Shown here piece after piece: positions 34,658 to 43,980 of a stretch of 64,000 nt of DNA. Made by a program: the position numbers and the translations under genes. Source of the stretch: Bacteroidota bacterium (GTDB lineage Bacteria > Bacteroidota > Bacteroidia > Cytophagales > Cyclobacteriaceae). The first letter of the stretch is position 1. Each line of letters opens with the position of its first letter. The notes under the pieces are model-generated. The model searched no databases. It saw only the letters and a program-made list of their open reading frames with translations, and had not been told where the DNA came from. Location of the stretch: NCBI GenBank assembly GCA_023417065.1, contig JAEZGH010000057.1, positions 124,001 to 188,000 of the forward strand. Reading direction: 5' to 3'.

Positions 34658-35428
34658 GTGAAGCTTTTTTCAAGAGAATACGGCAACGGCGATCCGATCG
34701 TCATTCTGCATGGACTATTTGGTTCATCCGACAACTGGTTAACCCAGGCAAAACTCCTTTCAGAAAAATTCCGGGTCATCACGGTTGACTTGAGAAACCA
34801 TGGGCAATCGCCCCATGATGATCAATTCGACTATGAGAGTATGGTCGACGACCTTAGTGAGTTTTTTGATGATCATCAGCTCGCAAATGCAACGCTCATT
34901 GGCCATTCTATGGGTGGCAAGACAGCAATGAATTTTGCGCTCGCACATCCGGAGAAAATCGAAAAGCTTATTGTCGTTGATATTGCCCCGCGCCTGTATG
35001 ATCTCGAACACTACGTGATCGCCGACGGTCTTGCAGCTATGCCGGTGGCCGAACTCACGTCGCGCAAAGAGGCCGAAGACATACTCGGTGAGTACGTTTC
35101 CGACATGGGCACAAGGCAGTTTCTCCTGAAGAATTTACAACGCCAGAGCAGCGGCGGATTCTCCTGGAAAATGAATCTGAAAGTCATCCGGGAAAAACTC
35201 AGCAACGTCGGCGCGGACCTTTCGTACGAAGGAACTTTTTCGAAGCCGGTTCTATTCATCCGCGGAAGCCGCTCAAGCTACGTGCTCGATACCGACATTC
35301 CCCATATCAAAGAGGTCTTTCCTAATGTAGAAATCCAGACACTGGAAACAGGACATTGGGTCCAGGCCGAGAAGCCTCAGGAGTTTTGCGAGCACGTTAC
35401 TGACTGGCTTGCAAGGGCGGGTGATTAG
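34658..35428 (+). CDS. Alpha/beta hydrolase (YbfF-like esterase)
   Basis: A 256-residue hydrolase. The oxyanion and nucleophile motifs are IVILHGLFGSSDNWLTQAKL and LIGHSMGGKTAMNFAL (Ser in GHSMGG); the catalytic His is in ETGHWVQAEKP near the C-terminus and an Asp lies in the preceding strand. The start is GTG at 34658, placed by the family's MKLFSREYGNGDP opening. It closes the five-gene run from 31641 and its stop overlaps the convergent prmA stop by 4 nt. Substrate unknown; small esters or thioesters are likely. Confidence 0.93.
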   Translation: MKLFSREYGNGDPIVILHGLFGSSDNWLTQAKLLSEKFRVITVDLRNHGQSPHDDQFDYESMVDDLSEFFDDHQLANATLIGHSMGGKTAMNFALAHPEKIEKLIVVDIAPRLYDLEHYVIADGLAAMPVAELTSRKEAEDILGEYVSDMGTRQFLLKNLQRQSSGGFSWKMNLKVIREKLSNVGADLSYEGTFSKPVLFIRGSRSSYVLDTDIPHIKEVFPNVEIQTLETGHWVQAEKPQEFCEHVTDWLARAGD

Positions 35429-36255
35429 CTTTTTGTCAGCTCCAGCGACGCCCACCCTTCCCGTTGATCGCGCTTCCGTTCAGCCAGGCCGAATGGTGAG
35501 GCTGTGTCTAACAGGTCGGGTATATCTGACGTGTAAAATCCGCTCAGTAAAATAACGCCTCCATCAGCAAGATAGCGTGCGTATGTGCCAAGCTCGGCAG
35601 TCAACACGTTTTTGTTGATGTTGGCGAGAATGATGTCAAATTTACCTGGGAGGGAAACTTCATCAATAGTACCTTGTTGTATACGGATATTGGTACAACC
35701 ATTCACCGACAGGTTTTCATTGCCATTGGTAATACTCCATTCGTCGATGTCAAACGCTTCGACTTCTTTGGCGCCAAGCCTGGATGCAACAATAGAAAGA
35801 ATCGCTGTACCACAGCCCGCATCCATCACGCGCTTTCCTGAGTGGTCAATGCCAAGCTGACTCTTCACCATCAGATAAGTGGTTTGATGGTGGCCTGTTC
35901 CGAATGACATCTTCGGAGTAATGACCACTTCAAGTGGAATGGTTGGATCAGGATCATGAAACGACGCGCGAATCAGACACTTTCCTTCGACATTCACCTG
36001 GTGGTAGCTCTTTTCCCACTCTTCGTTCCAGTTCTGCTTCGGAATATGGCTGGTTTGAAACGTGATCTCGGTAATGTCCTTATAACGTGATGATATATCG
36101 TCCAAAACCGACCTGTCGAATTTTTCGAGCTCAACGTAAGCTTCGAAGCCGGTATCAGTCTCCATGAAGGAGTCGAAACCTGCCTCCGCGACCTCGGCCA
36201 TTAGTATTTCGGCATACTCGGGTTGACAGGTTACGTGAAGGCAGGTATAATACAT
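35425..36255 (-). CDS. prmA: Ribosomal protein L11 methyltransferase
   Basis: A 276-residue methyltransferase. The SAM site is MDAGCGTAILSIVASRLGA and the catalytic motif is ILANINKNVL; TPKMSFGTGHHQTTYLMVK is the PrmA hallmark. It trimethylates L11. I start at 36255 (MYYTCLHVTC), 8 nt after tpiA; the frame runs 30 codons further back into tpiA without likeness. It is last in DUF6702-gldB-tpiA-prmA. Confidence 0.93.
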   Translation of the reverse strand: MYYTCLHVTCQPEYAEILMAEVAEAGFDSFMETDTGFEAYVELEKFDRSVLDDISSRYKDITEITFQTSHIPKQNWNEEWEKSYHQVNVEGKCLIRASFHDPDPTIPLEVVITPKMSFGTGHHQTTYLMVKSQLGIDHSGKRVMDAGCGTAILSIVASRLGAKEVEAFDIDEWSITNGNENLSVNGCTNIRIQQGTIDEVSLPGKFDIILANINKNVLTAELGTYARYLADGGVILLSGFYTSDIPDLLDTASPFGLAERKRDQREGWASLELTKS

Positions 36256-36263
36256 GGCAATAA

Positions 36264-37025
36264 CTACATTCCCTTGATAACTTCCGTAAACTCGCGGGAT
36301 TTGAGCGACGCTCCGCCAACGAGTCCTCCATCGACATCCGGACATGCAAACAACTCTTTTGCGTTGCCGGCATTCACACTACCTCCATAAAGTATTGTTA
36401 TCTCATCGGCAACGGCCTGACCATACTTTCCGGCGATATGCTGACGGATCACTTTGTGCATATCCTGTGCTTGCTGCGAAGTTGCTGTTTTACCAGTGCC
36501 TATGGCCCAAACCGGCTCGTAAGCGATTACGATCTTTTTGAGCGCCTCGGCGTCAAGGTGGAACAGGCTGTCTTCAACCTGCGACGTCACCAGCTTCTCG
36601 TGGTTGTTGGCCTCGCGAACTTCCAGTGGTTCTCCACAGCAGAATATTGGTGTAAGTCCATGCTTTAACGCGATGTCAACCTTCTTCGTAAGCAGCTTTG
36701 CATCTTCGCCATAGTACTGCCTTCTTTCACTGTGACCCAGGATCACATAGGGAATTCCCATCGACTTCAGCATGACTGCCGACACTTCGCCGGTAAATGC
36801 ACCAGCCTCCTGATCGCTGCAGTTTTGGGCACCGATTGAAATACGTGAGTTATTTCCAACGATATTCTTTATCGGAAACAAATAAGGAAAGGGAACACAC
36901 AGAACGACTTTCACATCTCCGCGAACTTCGTCCTCAACCATCCCGGTAACTTCGGAGGCAAGGATATTGGCTTCCTCCAGGGTTTTGTTCATTTTCCAGT
37001 TTCCGGCTACAATTTTTTGACGCAT
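36264..37025 (-). CDS. tpiA: Triosephosphate isomerase
   Basis: A 253-residue enzyme of glycolysis and gluconeogenesis that interconverts dihydroxyacetone phosphate and glyceraldehyde-3-phosphate. KIVAGNWKMNKTLEEA, VILGHSERRQYYGED with catalytic His, and AYEPVWAIGTGKTA with catalytic Glu are intact, and ILYGGSVNAGNAKELF follows. A -7 element upstream suggests its own promoter within the gldB unit; prmA follows after 8 nt. Confidence 0.98.
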   Translation of the reverse strand: MRQKIVAGNWKMNKTLEEANILASEVTGMVEDEVRGDVKVVLCVPFPYLFPIKNIVGNNSRISIGAQNCSDQEAGAFTGEVSAVMLKSMGIPYVILGHSERRQYYGEDAKLLTKKVDIALKHGLTPIFCCGEPLEVREANNHEKLVTSQVEDSLFHLDAEALKKIVIAYEPVWAIGTGKTATSQQAQDMHKVIRQHIAGKYGQAVADEITILYGGSVNAGNAKELFACPDVDGGLVGGASLKSREFTEVIKGM

Positions 37026-37052
37026 AGACTTACAGATTTAATTAGGTGGCGT

Positions 37053-37060
37053 CAAAGATA
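37053..37060 (-). promoter_or_regulatory. Candidate -7 element (TATCTTTG) for tpiA
   Basis: On the minus strand a perfect TAnnTTTG lies 27 nt before the tpiA ATG. No clear TTTG box is found 19-20 nt upstream. Confidence 0.5.
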
Positions 37061-37083
37061 TAAACTAAACCGTGTTGGTCTAG

Positions 37084-37102
37084 CCGGAATCCGTATTTCC
37101 GG
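37084..37102 (-). repeat. Inverted repeat between gldB and tpiA
   Basis: CCGGAA and TTCCGG flank a 7-nt centre 11 nt after the gldB stop. There is no T run, so if it acts on transcription it is a weak terminator. Confidence 0.35.
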
Positions 37103-37112
37103 GCCGGATTTA

Positions 37113-38147
37113 CTATTTTGGTTTATACCTGGATTCCTGAAACAACATCTGGGCGTCTTCTGTGGCCATTAGCTGCTGAAGGGTAACGTTTGGGTGGTGG
37201 CTCATGTATTTTTCTACGATCTGCCAGCCTACCCATTGGCCAATGCGGCCAGGGCATTTCTCGCCAACCTGCAGCGTTGCCGGGCGCTCGCCCAGATAAT
37301 CTTTCTTAACCAGGTGGCTTGTGGAATAAAGCACTTCGCTTTCGATGAAACGGACCCAGATCAGATCCTGGTTTTTTCTGGAACCTCGGATTTCTTCGGC
37401 AGTGTATGAGATGAGCACGCTGTCCGGCACGCAGGGCAACATCCTCTTGGCAAAATAGAATGACTTGCCATAGGCGATCATGTCGGCAAGTACGGTCTTG
37501 TCCTTGAGGCTGGTCTTGTTCAGTCGTTCATCGATGCCGTAAACCAGCATCACGCTCGGAACGATGTCCTCCGGGTCGTACTTCCGCAACAGGTATTCAT
37601 ACATCTGCGGACGGAACTTCGCGCCTTTGCCCAGATAATAGTCCAGCCCGACGATGATCAGCGAGTCGGACATAAACATATCGGTATCCAGACCAGAGAT
37701 CACCGTCCTTATCACAGGCAGTTTGATGTCGGGATAATACGCTTTAAGGTTCCGGAATGCGCTCTCGAATTCGCGCTTGAGTTCACTTTGATCACCAAAA
37801 ACCCTTTTGGTTTCAGCCAGCAGAGTATCAATGTAGGGATTCGTCATCCGGGCGTGGATCTCACGGATGAACACCGAATCATCAGGGTATTCCGATCTTC
37901 TGAAGATGAAGTCGCGTATCACCGGCTGGCGCGTAAACAATGCAACGAGGTCGGCTTTCGTTTCTACCGCAGCCAAAGTGTCGATATAAGACTCAAGCTT
38001 AAGGTCGATATTAACAGTTGAAACATCCGGTGCTTTAACACACGCTTCCTTTTCGTCGTCACTGCCGCATGACCAGCAAAGTGCAACGACCAGACTAAAT
38101 CCAATACCTCTAATTAGTTTCGGAATAACCACAGCGTAATTTTTCAT
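37113..38147 (-). CDS. gldB: Gliding motility lipoprotein GldB
   Basis: A 344-residue lipoprotein: signal FSLVVALCWSC, Cys about residue 27, then a charged linker. The body shows the GldB pattern: IIVGLDYYLGKGAKFRPQMY, DPEDIVPSVMLVYGIDE, YGKSFYFAKRMLPCVPDSVL and WVRFIESEVLYSTSHL. GldB is required for gliding in Flavobacterium and is anchored in the cell envelope. The partner gldC, which often follows, is not here; tpiA follows 87 nt downstream. It is 6 nt after the DUF6702 gene. Confidence 0.9.
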   Translation of the reverse strand: MKNYAVVIPKLIRGIGFSLVVALCWSCGSDDEKEACVKAPDVSTVNIDLKLESYIDTLAAVETKADLVALFTRQPVIRDFIFRRSEYPDDSVFIREIHARMTNPYIDTLLAETKRVFGDQSELKREFESAFRNLKAYYPDIKLPVIRTVISGLDTDMFMSDSLIIVGLDYYLGKGAKFRPQMYEYLLRKYDPEDIVPSVMLVYGIDERLNKTSLKDKTVLADMIAYGKSFYFAKRMLPCVPDSVLISYTAEEIRGSRKNQDLIWVRFIESEVLYSTSHLVKKDYLGERPATLQVGEKCPGRIGQWVGWQIVEKYMSHHPNVTLQQLMATEDAQMLFQESRYKPK

Positions 38148-38153
38148 TGAATG

Positions 38154-38657
38154 CTAAAACGAAAGTTCACCTGATGAATTGCTTTTTGTGAGCCTAAGGC
38201 TTCGTACTTTCCCTGAAGCGGTCACGTGAACCAGGTGCGATTGGTCATCATAAAGGTCCATCAATACATTGTTTGATATCCGGATCCGGTTCCACTTCTT
38301 CAACCCGCTGACCTCAATATAGAAGACAAACGCCTCGCCATCGCGTTCATGGCCCAGGTAATTCAGCGTCTGTTTTTTCCCATCCAATGATACCGCAAAC
38401 GTTTCATTGAGATATTTAGTCATCATTTTGTCGAGGGAGGGCTCGCCGGGGTTCAAGATATCCAGTGAAGGGTTATTGAAGCGCTGACGGAAGGCGAGTT
38501 CAAGGTCGTCCATGAAAACCCGCATCATGATTTCGAGGGCCTTGTCTTTTTCGTCCCACTCAATTTCGGTGACACTTACGTGAAGGGGGTGCTCCACAGA
38601 GTAGGCGAGACTCGAGCAAATAATAAGAACGTTGACTAAAAAAGAACCAAACATCAA
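38154..38657 (-). CDS. DUF6702 family exported protein
   Basis: A 167-residue protein with an N-terminal signal (MFGSFLVNVLIICSSLAYSV). The mature part begins EHPLHVSVTEIEWDEKDKAL and continues EIMMRVFMDDLELAFRQRF, a pattern of the DUF6702 family. The fold is probably beta-rich. The function is unknown, but these genes recur beside HupE/UreJ and M1 peptidase genes in Bacteroidota, as here (119 nt divergent). It overlaps no neighbour and is 6 nt before gldB. Confidence 0.82.
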   Translation of the reverse strand: MMFGSFLVNVLIICSSLAYSVEHPLHVSVTEIEWDEKDKALEIMMRVFMDDLELAFRQRFNNPSLDILNPGEPSLDKMMTKYLNETFAVSLDGKKQTLNYLGHERDGEAFVFYIEVSGLKKWNRIRISNNVLMDLYDDQSHLVHVTASGKVRSLRLTKSNSSGELSF

Positions 38658-38679
38658 CCTGGAATAAAAAAATCTGAAT

Positions 38680-38687
38680 CAAAAGTA
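38680..38687 (-). promoter_or_regulatory. Candidate -7 element (TACTTTTG) for DUF6702-gldB
   Basis: On the minus strand a perfect -7 match lies 22 nt before the DUF6702 ATG at 38657; a TTTG lies 13 nt upstream, too close for a normal -33. Confidence 0.5.
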
Positions 38688-38776
38688 ATACCGAAACCGA
38701 CAAATCTGCCGGTTACGTAAGGGATTCTTTCAAATCAAAGAAATGATGTATACTTGGTGTTTAATTTCATTAACCA

Positions 38777-39370
38777 ATGAGTGAATTCCAGGTTTACTTC
38801 GCCGAAGGAAGGGACCATATCCTAGATTACCGCTTCGGTTACGATCATATTCTGTTCATCATCGCACTTTGCTCCCTGTATCTTGTAAGAGACTGGAAAC
38901 AGATCCTGATTCTGGTCACCGCGTTTACAATTGGTCATACAGTCACATTGGCCCTCGCCAGCCTCGGAATTATTCCCGTAAATGAAGAACTCGTGGAATT
39001 CTTGATTCCTCTGACTATTTTTATTGCAGCCGGTTCAAATTTGTTCAAGGACGAAGAAACCATTCACCAGCGCAACGTTCATATCAATTATGTTTATGCC
39101 CTGGTATTCGGGCTGATACACGGGCTTGGTTTTTCGAATTATTTTCGCGCTATTCTTGGCAAAGACCGAAGTATCATATCCCAGCTTTTGGCCTTTAATA
39201 TCGGCCTCGAGTTTGGTCAAATAATTATTGTAGGAATCTTTATGTCGGCAGCCTTTCTTTTTGTCGATTTATTTGGCGTCAACCGTCGCGATTGGAAAAT
39301 GGTGATCTCCTCGGCTATTGCCGGCATCTCCCTCGTGCTGATGAAAGACGCCGCTTACTGGACTGAATAA
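38777..39370 (+). CDS. HupE/UreJ family membrane protein
   Basis: A 197-residue protein with about six hydrophobic helices and the HupE/UreJ motifs GYDHILFIIAL, TAFTIGHTVTLALASLG and LVFGLIHGLGFSNYF, with conserved His residues in helices. Named family members take part in nickel handling, but in Bacteroidota this form is found without hydrogenase or urease. It begins an operon with the two M1 peptidases (13 nt before the first) and is divergent from DUF6702. Confidence 0.9.
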   Translation: MSEFQVYFAEGRDHILDYRFGYDHILFIIALCSLYLVRDWKQILILVTAFTIGHTVTLALASLGIIPVNEELVEFLIPLTIFIAAGSNLFKDEETIHQRNVHINYVYALVFGLIHGLGFSNYFRAILGKDRSIISQLLAFNIGLEFGQIIIVGIFMSAAFLFVDLFGVNRRDWKMVISSAIAGISLVLMKDAAYWTE

Positions 39371-39383
39371 CTCTATTTTTAAG

Positions 39384-41597
39384 ATGAAGATGATTCGTTT
39401 CGCCTTTCTATTATTGTTTGTCGCCTCCACGCTGGCGAATGCTCAGGAAGCTCCCCCAAAGTGGGGGGGAAAGTTTGAACAGCTGGGCCCTCTCTTACCA
39501 ACACCAAATGAATACCGGACGGGTTCAGGCGCCCCTGGCCCCGAGTATTGGCAACAGCAAGCTGACTACAAAATCGAAGTAACCCTCGACGACAACAATC
39601 AGCGCATTACAGGCAAGGAAACCATTACCTACCACAATAACTCTCCCGACGTACTTAAATACCTTTGGCTACAGCTCGATCAAAACATCCTCTCCCAGGA
39701 AAACACCCTGCGTTCGGCTGATACCGGAAGGGTTAGAGACTCAGTGGCTGCAAAGACGTACGCCGAAAAGATGTCAACCTTTGACGGCGGCTATAAAATC
39801 CAGGAAGTTACCGACGTCGACGGAAAGACCCTTCCACACGTTATCAACAACACCATGATGCGCGTGGACCTGCCCGCACCGCTTAAACCTGGAGGAACGT
39901 ATTCGTTCCGGATAAGCTGGTCTTACAACATCAACGACCGGAACATCTACCGCGGAAGAAGCGGCCTGGAATACTTTCCGGAAGACGATAACTATGTTTA
40001 CACGATCGCGCAGTTCTTCCCCCGCATGTGTGTTTACGACGACTACGAAGGCTGGCAAAACAAGCAGTTCCTCGGAAGCGGAGAGTTCGCGCTGTCCTTC
40101 GGAAATTATGAAGTCAAGATTACGGTCCCCGCAGATCACATCGTAGCTGCTACCGGAACGTTGCAGAATCCGAAGGATGTTCTTTCAAAAGCAGAAATCG
40201 AACGCTTTGAGAAAGCAAAAACGTCATTCGACAAACCTGTGTTCATCGTAACCCAGGCAGAAGCTGTAAAGAAAGAAAAGACAAAAAGCACAGCGCAGAA
40301 GACCTGGATTTTCCATGCCGAAAATGTGCGCGACTTCGCCTTTGCCTCTTCACGTAAATTCATCTGGGATGCTCAGGCGGTGAAAATCGGTAATAAGACT
40401 CCTCTCGCTATGTCTTTCTATCCGAAAGAAGGCAACCCCTTGTGGGAGAAAGAATCTACCAAAGCTGTGAAGAATACGCTGGAGGTATACTCAAGAATGA
40501 CAATCGAGTATCCTTATCCGGTGGCGATTTCTGTCCACGCCGCAAGCATTGGAATGGAGTATCCAATGATTTGTTTCAACTACGGCAGACCAACAAAAGA
40601 CGGACGCATATCCCCACAATTACGCCAGGGAATGATCGGCGTGATTGTCCACGAAGTTGGGCATAACTTCTTCCCGATGATCATCAACAGCGATGAACGC
40701 CAGTCGACCTGGATGGATGAAGGACTTAACAGCTTTGTTCAGCTCATTACCGAACTTGAGCGTTATCCCGACATCAACTGGACGCGTGGAAAACCTGCGG
40801 ATATCGTTGGCTACATGAAAGGCGACAAGAGCCTGATGCGCCCGCTGATGACAAACTCTGAACAAGTTATTTACTTCGGCCCGGAGCAATATGCAAAAGC
40901 CGCAACCGGATTGTTCATGCTCCGCCAGACGATTATGGGTCCTGAATTGTTCGACCGCGCGTTTAAGGAATATGCTGAAAGATGGGCGTTCAAACATCCA
41001 AAACCCGCAGACTTCTTCCGCACGATGGAAGATGCTTCCGCCGTTGACCTTGACTGGTTCTGGCGCGGTTGGTTCTTCTCAACGGACCAGGTAGAAATTT
41101 CACTCGACGAGGTGAAGTGGTTCCGCCTCAACACACCTCAGGCTGATCCTGAAAAGAAAAACGTAACAGTAAAAAATCAAGCTTCCGGAAGTCCGGCTCA
41201 GAACTTTGACAACGGACCGTTACCTTTTACGCTGCTGGAAACAAACCCGCAGTACAATGGTGAATTCAGAAGTAGCGTGAATGACCAGGAGATTATGCAA
41301 AGCCTGGCGGGCAAAAACATCTACCAGGTCACCCTGTCAAACAACGGCGGTCTTGTAATGCCCGTCATCATTGAGTGGACGTACAAAGATGGAACAAAAG
41401 AAGTTGATCGGATGCCTGCAGAAATCTGGCGCACGAACGAATCGCGCATCAACAAAGTGTTCGTCAAGGACAAAGAAGTTGTAAAAGTAGTTCTTGACCC
41501 GATGGCCGAAACGAGTGACATCAATACCGTTAACAACGTATTCCCTAAAGTCGATGGCGCCTCACGCTTCGACGAGTTCAAGAAAAAATCAAACTGA
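39384..41597 (+). CDS. M1 family zinc metallopeptidase, copy 1
   Basis: A 737-residue secreted peptidase with a signal peptide (IRFAFLLLFVASTLANAQ). The zinc site is HEVGH (His423) with a downstream Glu in WMDEGLN (HEXXH-18-E pattern). The N-terminal beta domain starts PPKWGGKFEQLGPLLPTPN and PYPVAISVHAASIGMEYPMI gives the GxMEY substrate motif. It probably cleaves N-terminal residues from peptides outside the cytoplasm. It is 13 nt after HupE/UreJ and followed by a close paralogue. Confidence 0.93.
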   Translation: MKMIRFAFLLLFVASTLANAQEAPPKWGGKFEQLGPLLPTPNEYRTGSGAPGPEYWQQQADYKIEVTLDDNNQRITGKETITYHNNSPDVLKYLWLQLDQNILSQENTLRSADTGRVRDSVAAKTYAEKMSTFDGGYKIQEVTDVDGKTLPHVINNTMMRVDLPAPLKPGGTYSFRISWSYNINDRNIYRGRSGLEYFPEDDNYVYTIAQFFPRMCVYDDYEGWQNKQFLGSGEFALSFGNYEVKITVPADHIVAATGTLQNPKDVLSKAEIERFEKAKTSFDKPVFIVTQAEAVKKEKTKSTAQKTWIFHAENVRDFAFASSRKFIWDAQAVKIGNKTPLAMSFYPKEGNPLWEKESTKAVKNTLEVYSRMTIEYPYPVAISVHAASIGMEYPMICFNYGRPTKDGRISPQLRQGMIGVIVHEVGHNFFPMIINSDERQSTWMDEGLNSFVQLITELERYPDINWTRGKPADIVGYMKGDKSLMRPLMTNSEQVIYFGPEQYAKAATGLFMLRQTIMGPELFDRAFKEYAERWAFKHPKPADFFRTMEDASAVDLDWFWRGWFFSTDQVEISLDEVKWFRLNTPQADPEKKNVTVKNQASGSPAQNFDNGPLPFTLLETNPQYNGEFRSSVNDQEIMQSLAGKNIYQVTLSNNGGLVMPVIIEWTYKDGTKEVDRMPAEIWRTNESRINKVFVKDKEVVKVVLDPMAETSDINTVNNVFPKVDGASRFDEFKKKSN

Positions 41598-41600
41598 CAG

Positions 41601-41626
41601 GATACCGGAACCTCAGTTCCGGTATC
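41601..41626 (+). terminator. Intergenic hairpin between the two M1 genes
   Basis: GATACCGGAAC and GTTCCGGTATC form a perfect 11-bp stem with a CTCA loop, 4 nt after the first stop. The following TCTTCCTATTTTTA is only moderately T-rich, so it may give partial termination and lower expression of copy 2, or protect the first mRNA. Confidence 0.6.
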
Positions 41627-41662
41627 TCTTCCTATTTTTAAACAAAGACTTGAATCCATAAA

Positions 41663-43912
41663 ATGAAACGCCGACTATTATTCGCCCTGTGCTTTGCCAC
41701 GGGGGCTTCTGTTTTCGCTCAGCAACCTGAGTGGAAGGGCAAGTTCGAACAGCTTGAACAGCTTCTGCCCACACCAAATTCCTATCGCACCGGTTCGGGC
41801 GCACCGGGTGCACGATACTGGCAGCAACGCGCCGATTACGTCATCAACGTTGAAGTTGACGACAACACTCAGGTGCTGAAAGGATCCGAAACAATTACCT
41901 ACCACAACAACTCTCCTGAAGCCCTCAAGTACCTCTGGTTGCAACTCGACCAGAATCTTTTCGATCAATCCAGCATGACCAGTACTACAAGGACTGGCAG
42001 TGTTCAGGATTCCGTCCCTGCGAAGTTCTTTAGTTATACGTCAGGCGCATCCGCCGGCGAATACGACGGTGGGTACACTATCGGATCAGTAAGAGATTCA
42101 AAAGGAAAAGCTCTTCCCTACGTCATCAATAACACCATGATGCGTATCGATCTTCCGGCCCCGCTCAAAACAGGCGAAAAGTTCGTTTTCAGCATCGACT
42201 GGAGTTTCCAGGAAAAAGACCGCAATATGGTGCTCATGGATCGCGGTGGCTTTGAATATTTCCCGGAAGACAAAAACTATGTATACACCTTCGCCCAGTG
42301 GTTCCCACGCATGTGTGTATTCGATGACTACGAAGGCTGGCAGAACAAGCAGTTCCTTGGACAGGGAGAATTCGCGCTTACTTTCGGAAATTACCGCGTA
42401 CGAATCACTGTTCCCAGCGATCATATCGTCGGTGCTACTGGCGAGATCCAGAATCCTCAGGAAGTATTGACGAAAGAACAGCTTGAACGCTTCGAACGTG
42501 CAAAGAAAACTTTCGACAAGCCGGTGTTTATCGTAACGCCTGAAGAAGCCGCTCAAAAAGAAAAGAGCAGATCCACAAAAAAGAGCACCTGGGAATTCTA
42601 TGCTGAAAACGTACGCGACTTCGCGTTTGCATCTTCACGGAAGTTTATCTGGGACGCGCAGGCTGTCAAGCTGAATGACAAGACTCCGCTGGCCATGTCG
42701 CTGTATCCAAAAGAAGGTAATCCGCTATGGGAAAAGGAATCCACCAAGGCGATTAAGAATGCCCTGGAAGTATACTCTGAAAGAACATTTGACTATCCGT
42801 ATCCTGTTGCCTATTCCGTTCACACGGCCAATCAGGGTATGGAATATCCGATGATCTGCTACAACGGTGGCCGCCCTAACCCGGACGGAACGTATTCGCA
42901 ACAGACGCTGTACAGCATGATCATGGTCATCGTCCACGAAGTTGGTCACAACTTCTTCCCCATGATCGTAAACTCTGATGAACGTCAATGGTCGTGGATG
43001 GATGAGGGGTTGAATACCTTCCTTGAAAAAGAAACAATGCGCCTGCGTTACCCGGAACTACATGGAAACCGCGGCACGCCGAAGGGTATCGTCCCCTTTA
43101 TGAAAGGAGACAAATCACAGATGCGCCCCATTATGGCAACGTCGGACAACATCCGCGGTGGCGAATTCGGTCCTAACGCTTACACCAAACCTTCGGCTGC
43201 ACTCACCGTCTTGCGTGAAACGGTGATGGGCCCCGAGTTATTCGATCAGGCTTTCAAGGAATATGCACAACGGTGGGCATTTAAACACCCAAAACCCGCA
43301 GACTTCTTCCGCACCATGGAAGACGCCTCAGGTGTCGATCTCGACTGGTTCTGGAGAGGCTGGTTCTACAGCACAGATCACGTAGACGTAGACCTGGCCG
43401 AAGTGAAATGGTTCAGGCTAAGAGAAGAACAACCCGAACTTGAAAAGAAAAAGCTGAAGGTTAAGCAAGGCAACCTTGCCGCCGGAGCCGGCGCGGGAAG
43501 CGGAGATCAATCACCTTCCGATTTTTCAAACGGACCACAAGAGTTCTCACTCACCAACACTCCGGATAATTACTACGGTGAATTCCGCAGCCGCGTAGAT
43601 GACAATCAGATCAAAAAGGACCTCGCAGGCAAAAACATCTACGAGCTCAAGTTCAAAAATGTCGGAGGACTGGTTACCCCTATCATAATCGAATGGACCT
43701 TCAAAGACGGATCCAAAGAAATCGAACGCATACCGGCGGAGATCTGGCGCACCAATGAAAGTGAAGTCACCAAGGTGTTCATCAAAGAAAAAGAAGTTAC
43801 AAACATCGTCATCGACCCCAACGGTGATCTCGCCGATGTAGAAGTTAGCAACAACGTCTTCCCGAAATCCGATTCAAATTCAAAATTTGACCAGTTCAAG
43901 AAGAAGAAGTAA
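41663..43912 (+). CDS. M1 family zinc metallopeptidase, copy 2
   Basis: A 749-residue paralogue of the preceding gene, with a signal peptide (LLFALCFATGASVFAQ) and the same architecture: zinc motif HEVGH at His425, Glu in WMDEGLNTF, and PEWKGKFEQLEQLLPTPN in the N-terminal domain. The two proteins are alike along their whole length, so they arose by tandem duplication. Copy 2 carries a Gly/Ala-rich insert near residue 612 (GAGAGSGDQSPSDFSNG). Both may act on different peptides; nothing shows which. Confidence 0.93.
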   Translation: MKRRLLFALCFATGASVFAQQPEWKGKFEQLEQLLPTPNSYRTGSGAPGARYWQQRADYVINVEVDDNTQVLKGSETITYHNNSPEALKYLWLQLDQNLFDQSSMTSTTRTGSVQDSVPAKFFSYTSGASAGEYDGGYTIGSVRDSKGKALPYVINNTMMRIDLPAPLKTGEKFVFSIDWSFQEKDRNMVLMDRGGFEYFPEDKNYVYTFAQWFPRMCVFDDYEGWQNKQFLGQGEFALTFGNYRVRITVPSDHIVGATGEIQNPQEVLTKEQLERFERAKKTFDKPVFIVTPEEAAQKEKSRSTKKSTWEFYAENVRDFAFASSRKFIWDAQAVKLNDKTPLAMSLYPKEGNPLWEKESTKAIKNALEVYSERTFDYPYPVAYSVHTANQGMEYPMICYNGGRPNPDGTYSQQTLYSMIMVIVHEVGHNFFPMIVNSDERQWSWMDEGLNTFLEKETMRLRYPELHGNRGTPKGIVPFMKGDKSQMRPIMATSDNIRGGEFGPNAYTKPSAALTVLRETVMGPELFDQAFKEYAQRWAFKHPKPADFFRTMEDASGVDLDWFWRGWFYSTDHVDVDLAEVKWFRLREEQPELEKKKLKVKQGNLAAGAGAGSGDQSPSDFSNGPQEFSLTNTPDNYYGEFRSRVDDNQIKKDLAGKNIYELKFKNVGGLVTPIIIEWTFKDGSKEIERIPAEIWRTNESEVTKVFIKEKEVTNIVIDPNGDLADVEVSNNVFPKSDSNSKFDQFKKKK

Positions 43913-43934
43913 TAAATAATAATGACGTGTTTCG

Positions 43935-43971
43935 AAACGTCCTGTCCAGAAATGACAGGACGTTTTTTTTT
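43935..43971 (+). terminator. Terminator after the M1 pair
   Basis: AAACGTCCTGTC and GACAGGACGTTT form a 12-bp stem with a 7-nt loop, followed by a run of eight T. Confidence 0.94.
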
Positions 43972-43980
43972 GATGATGGT

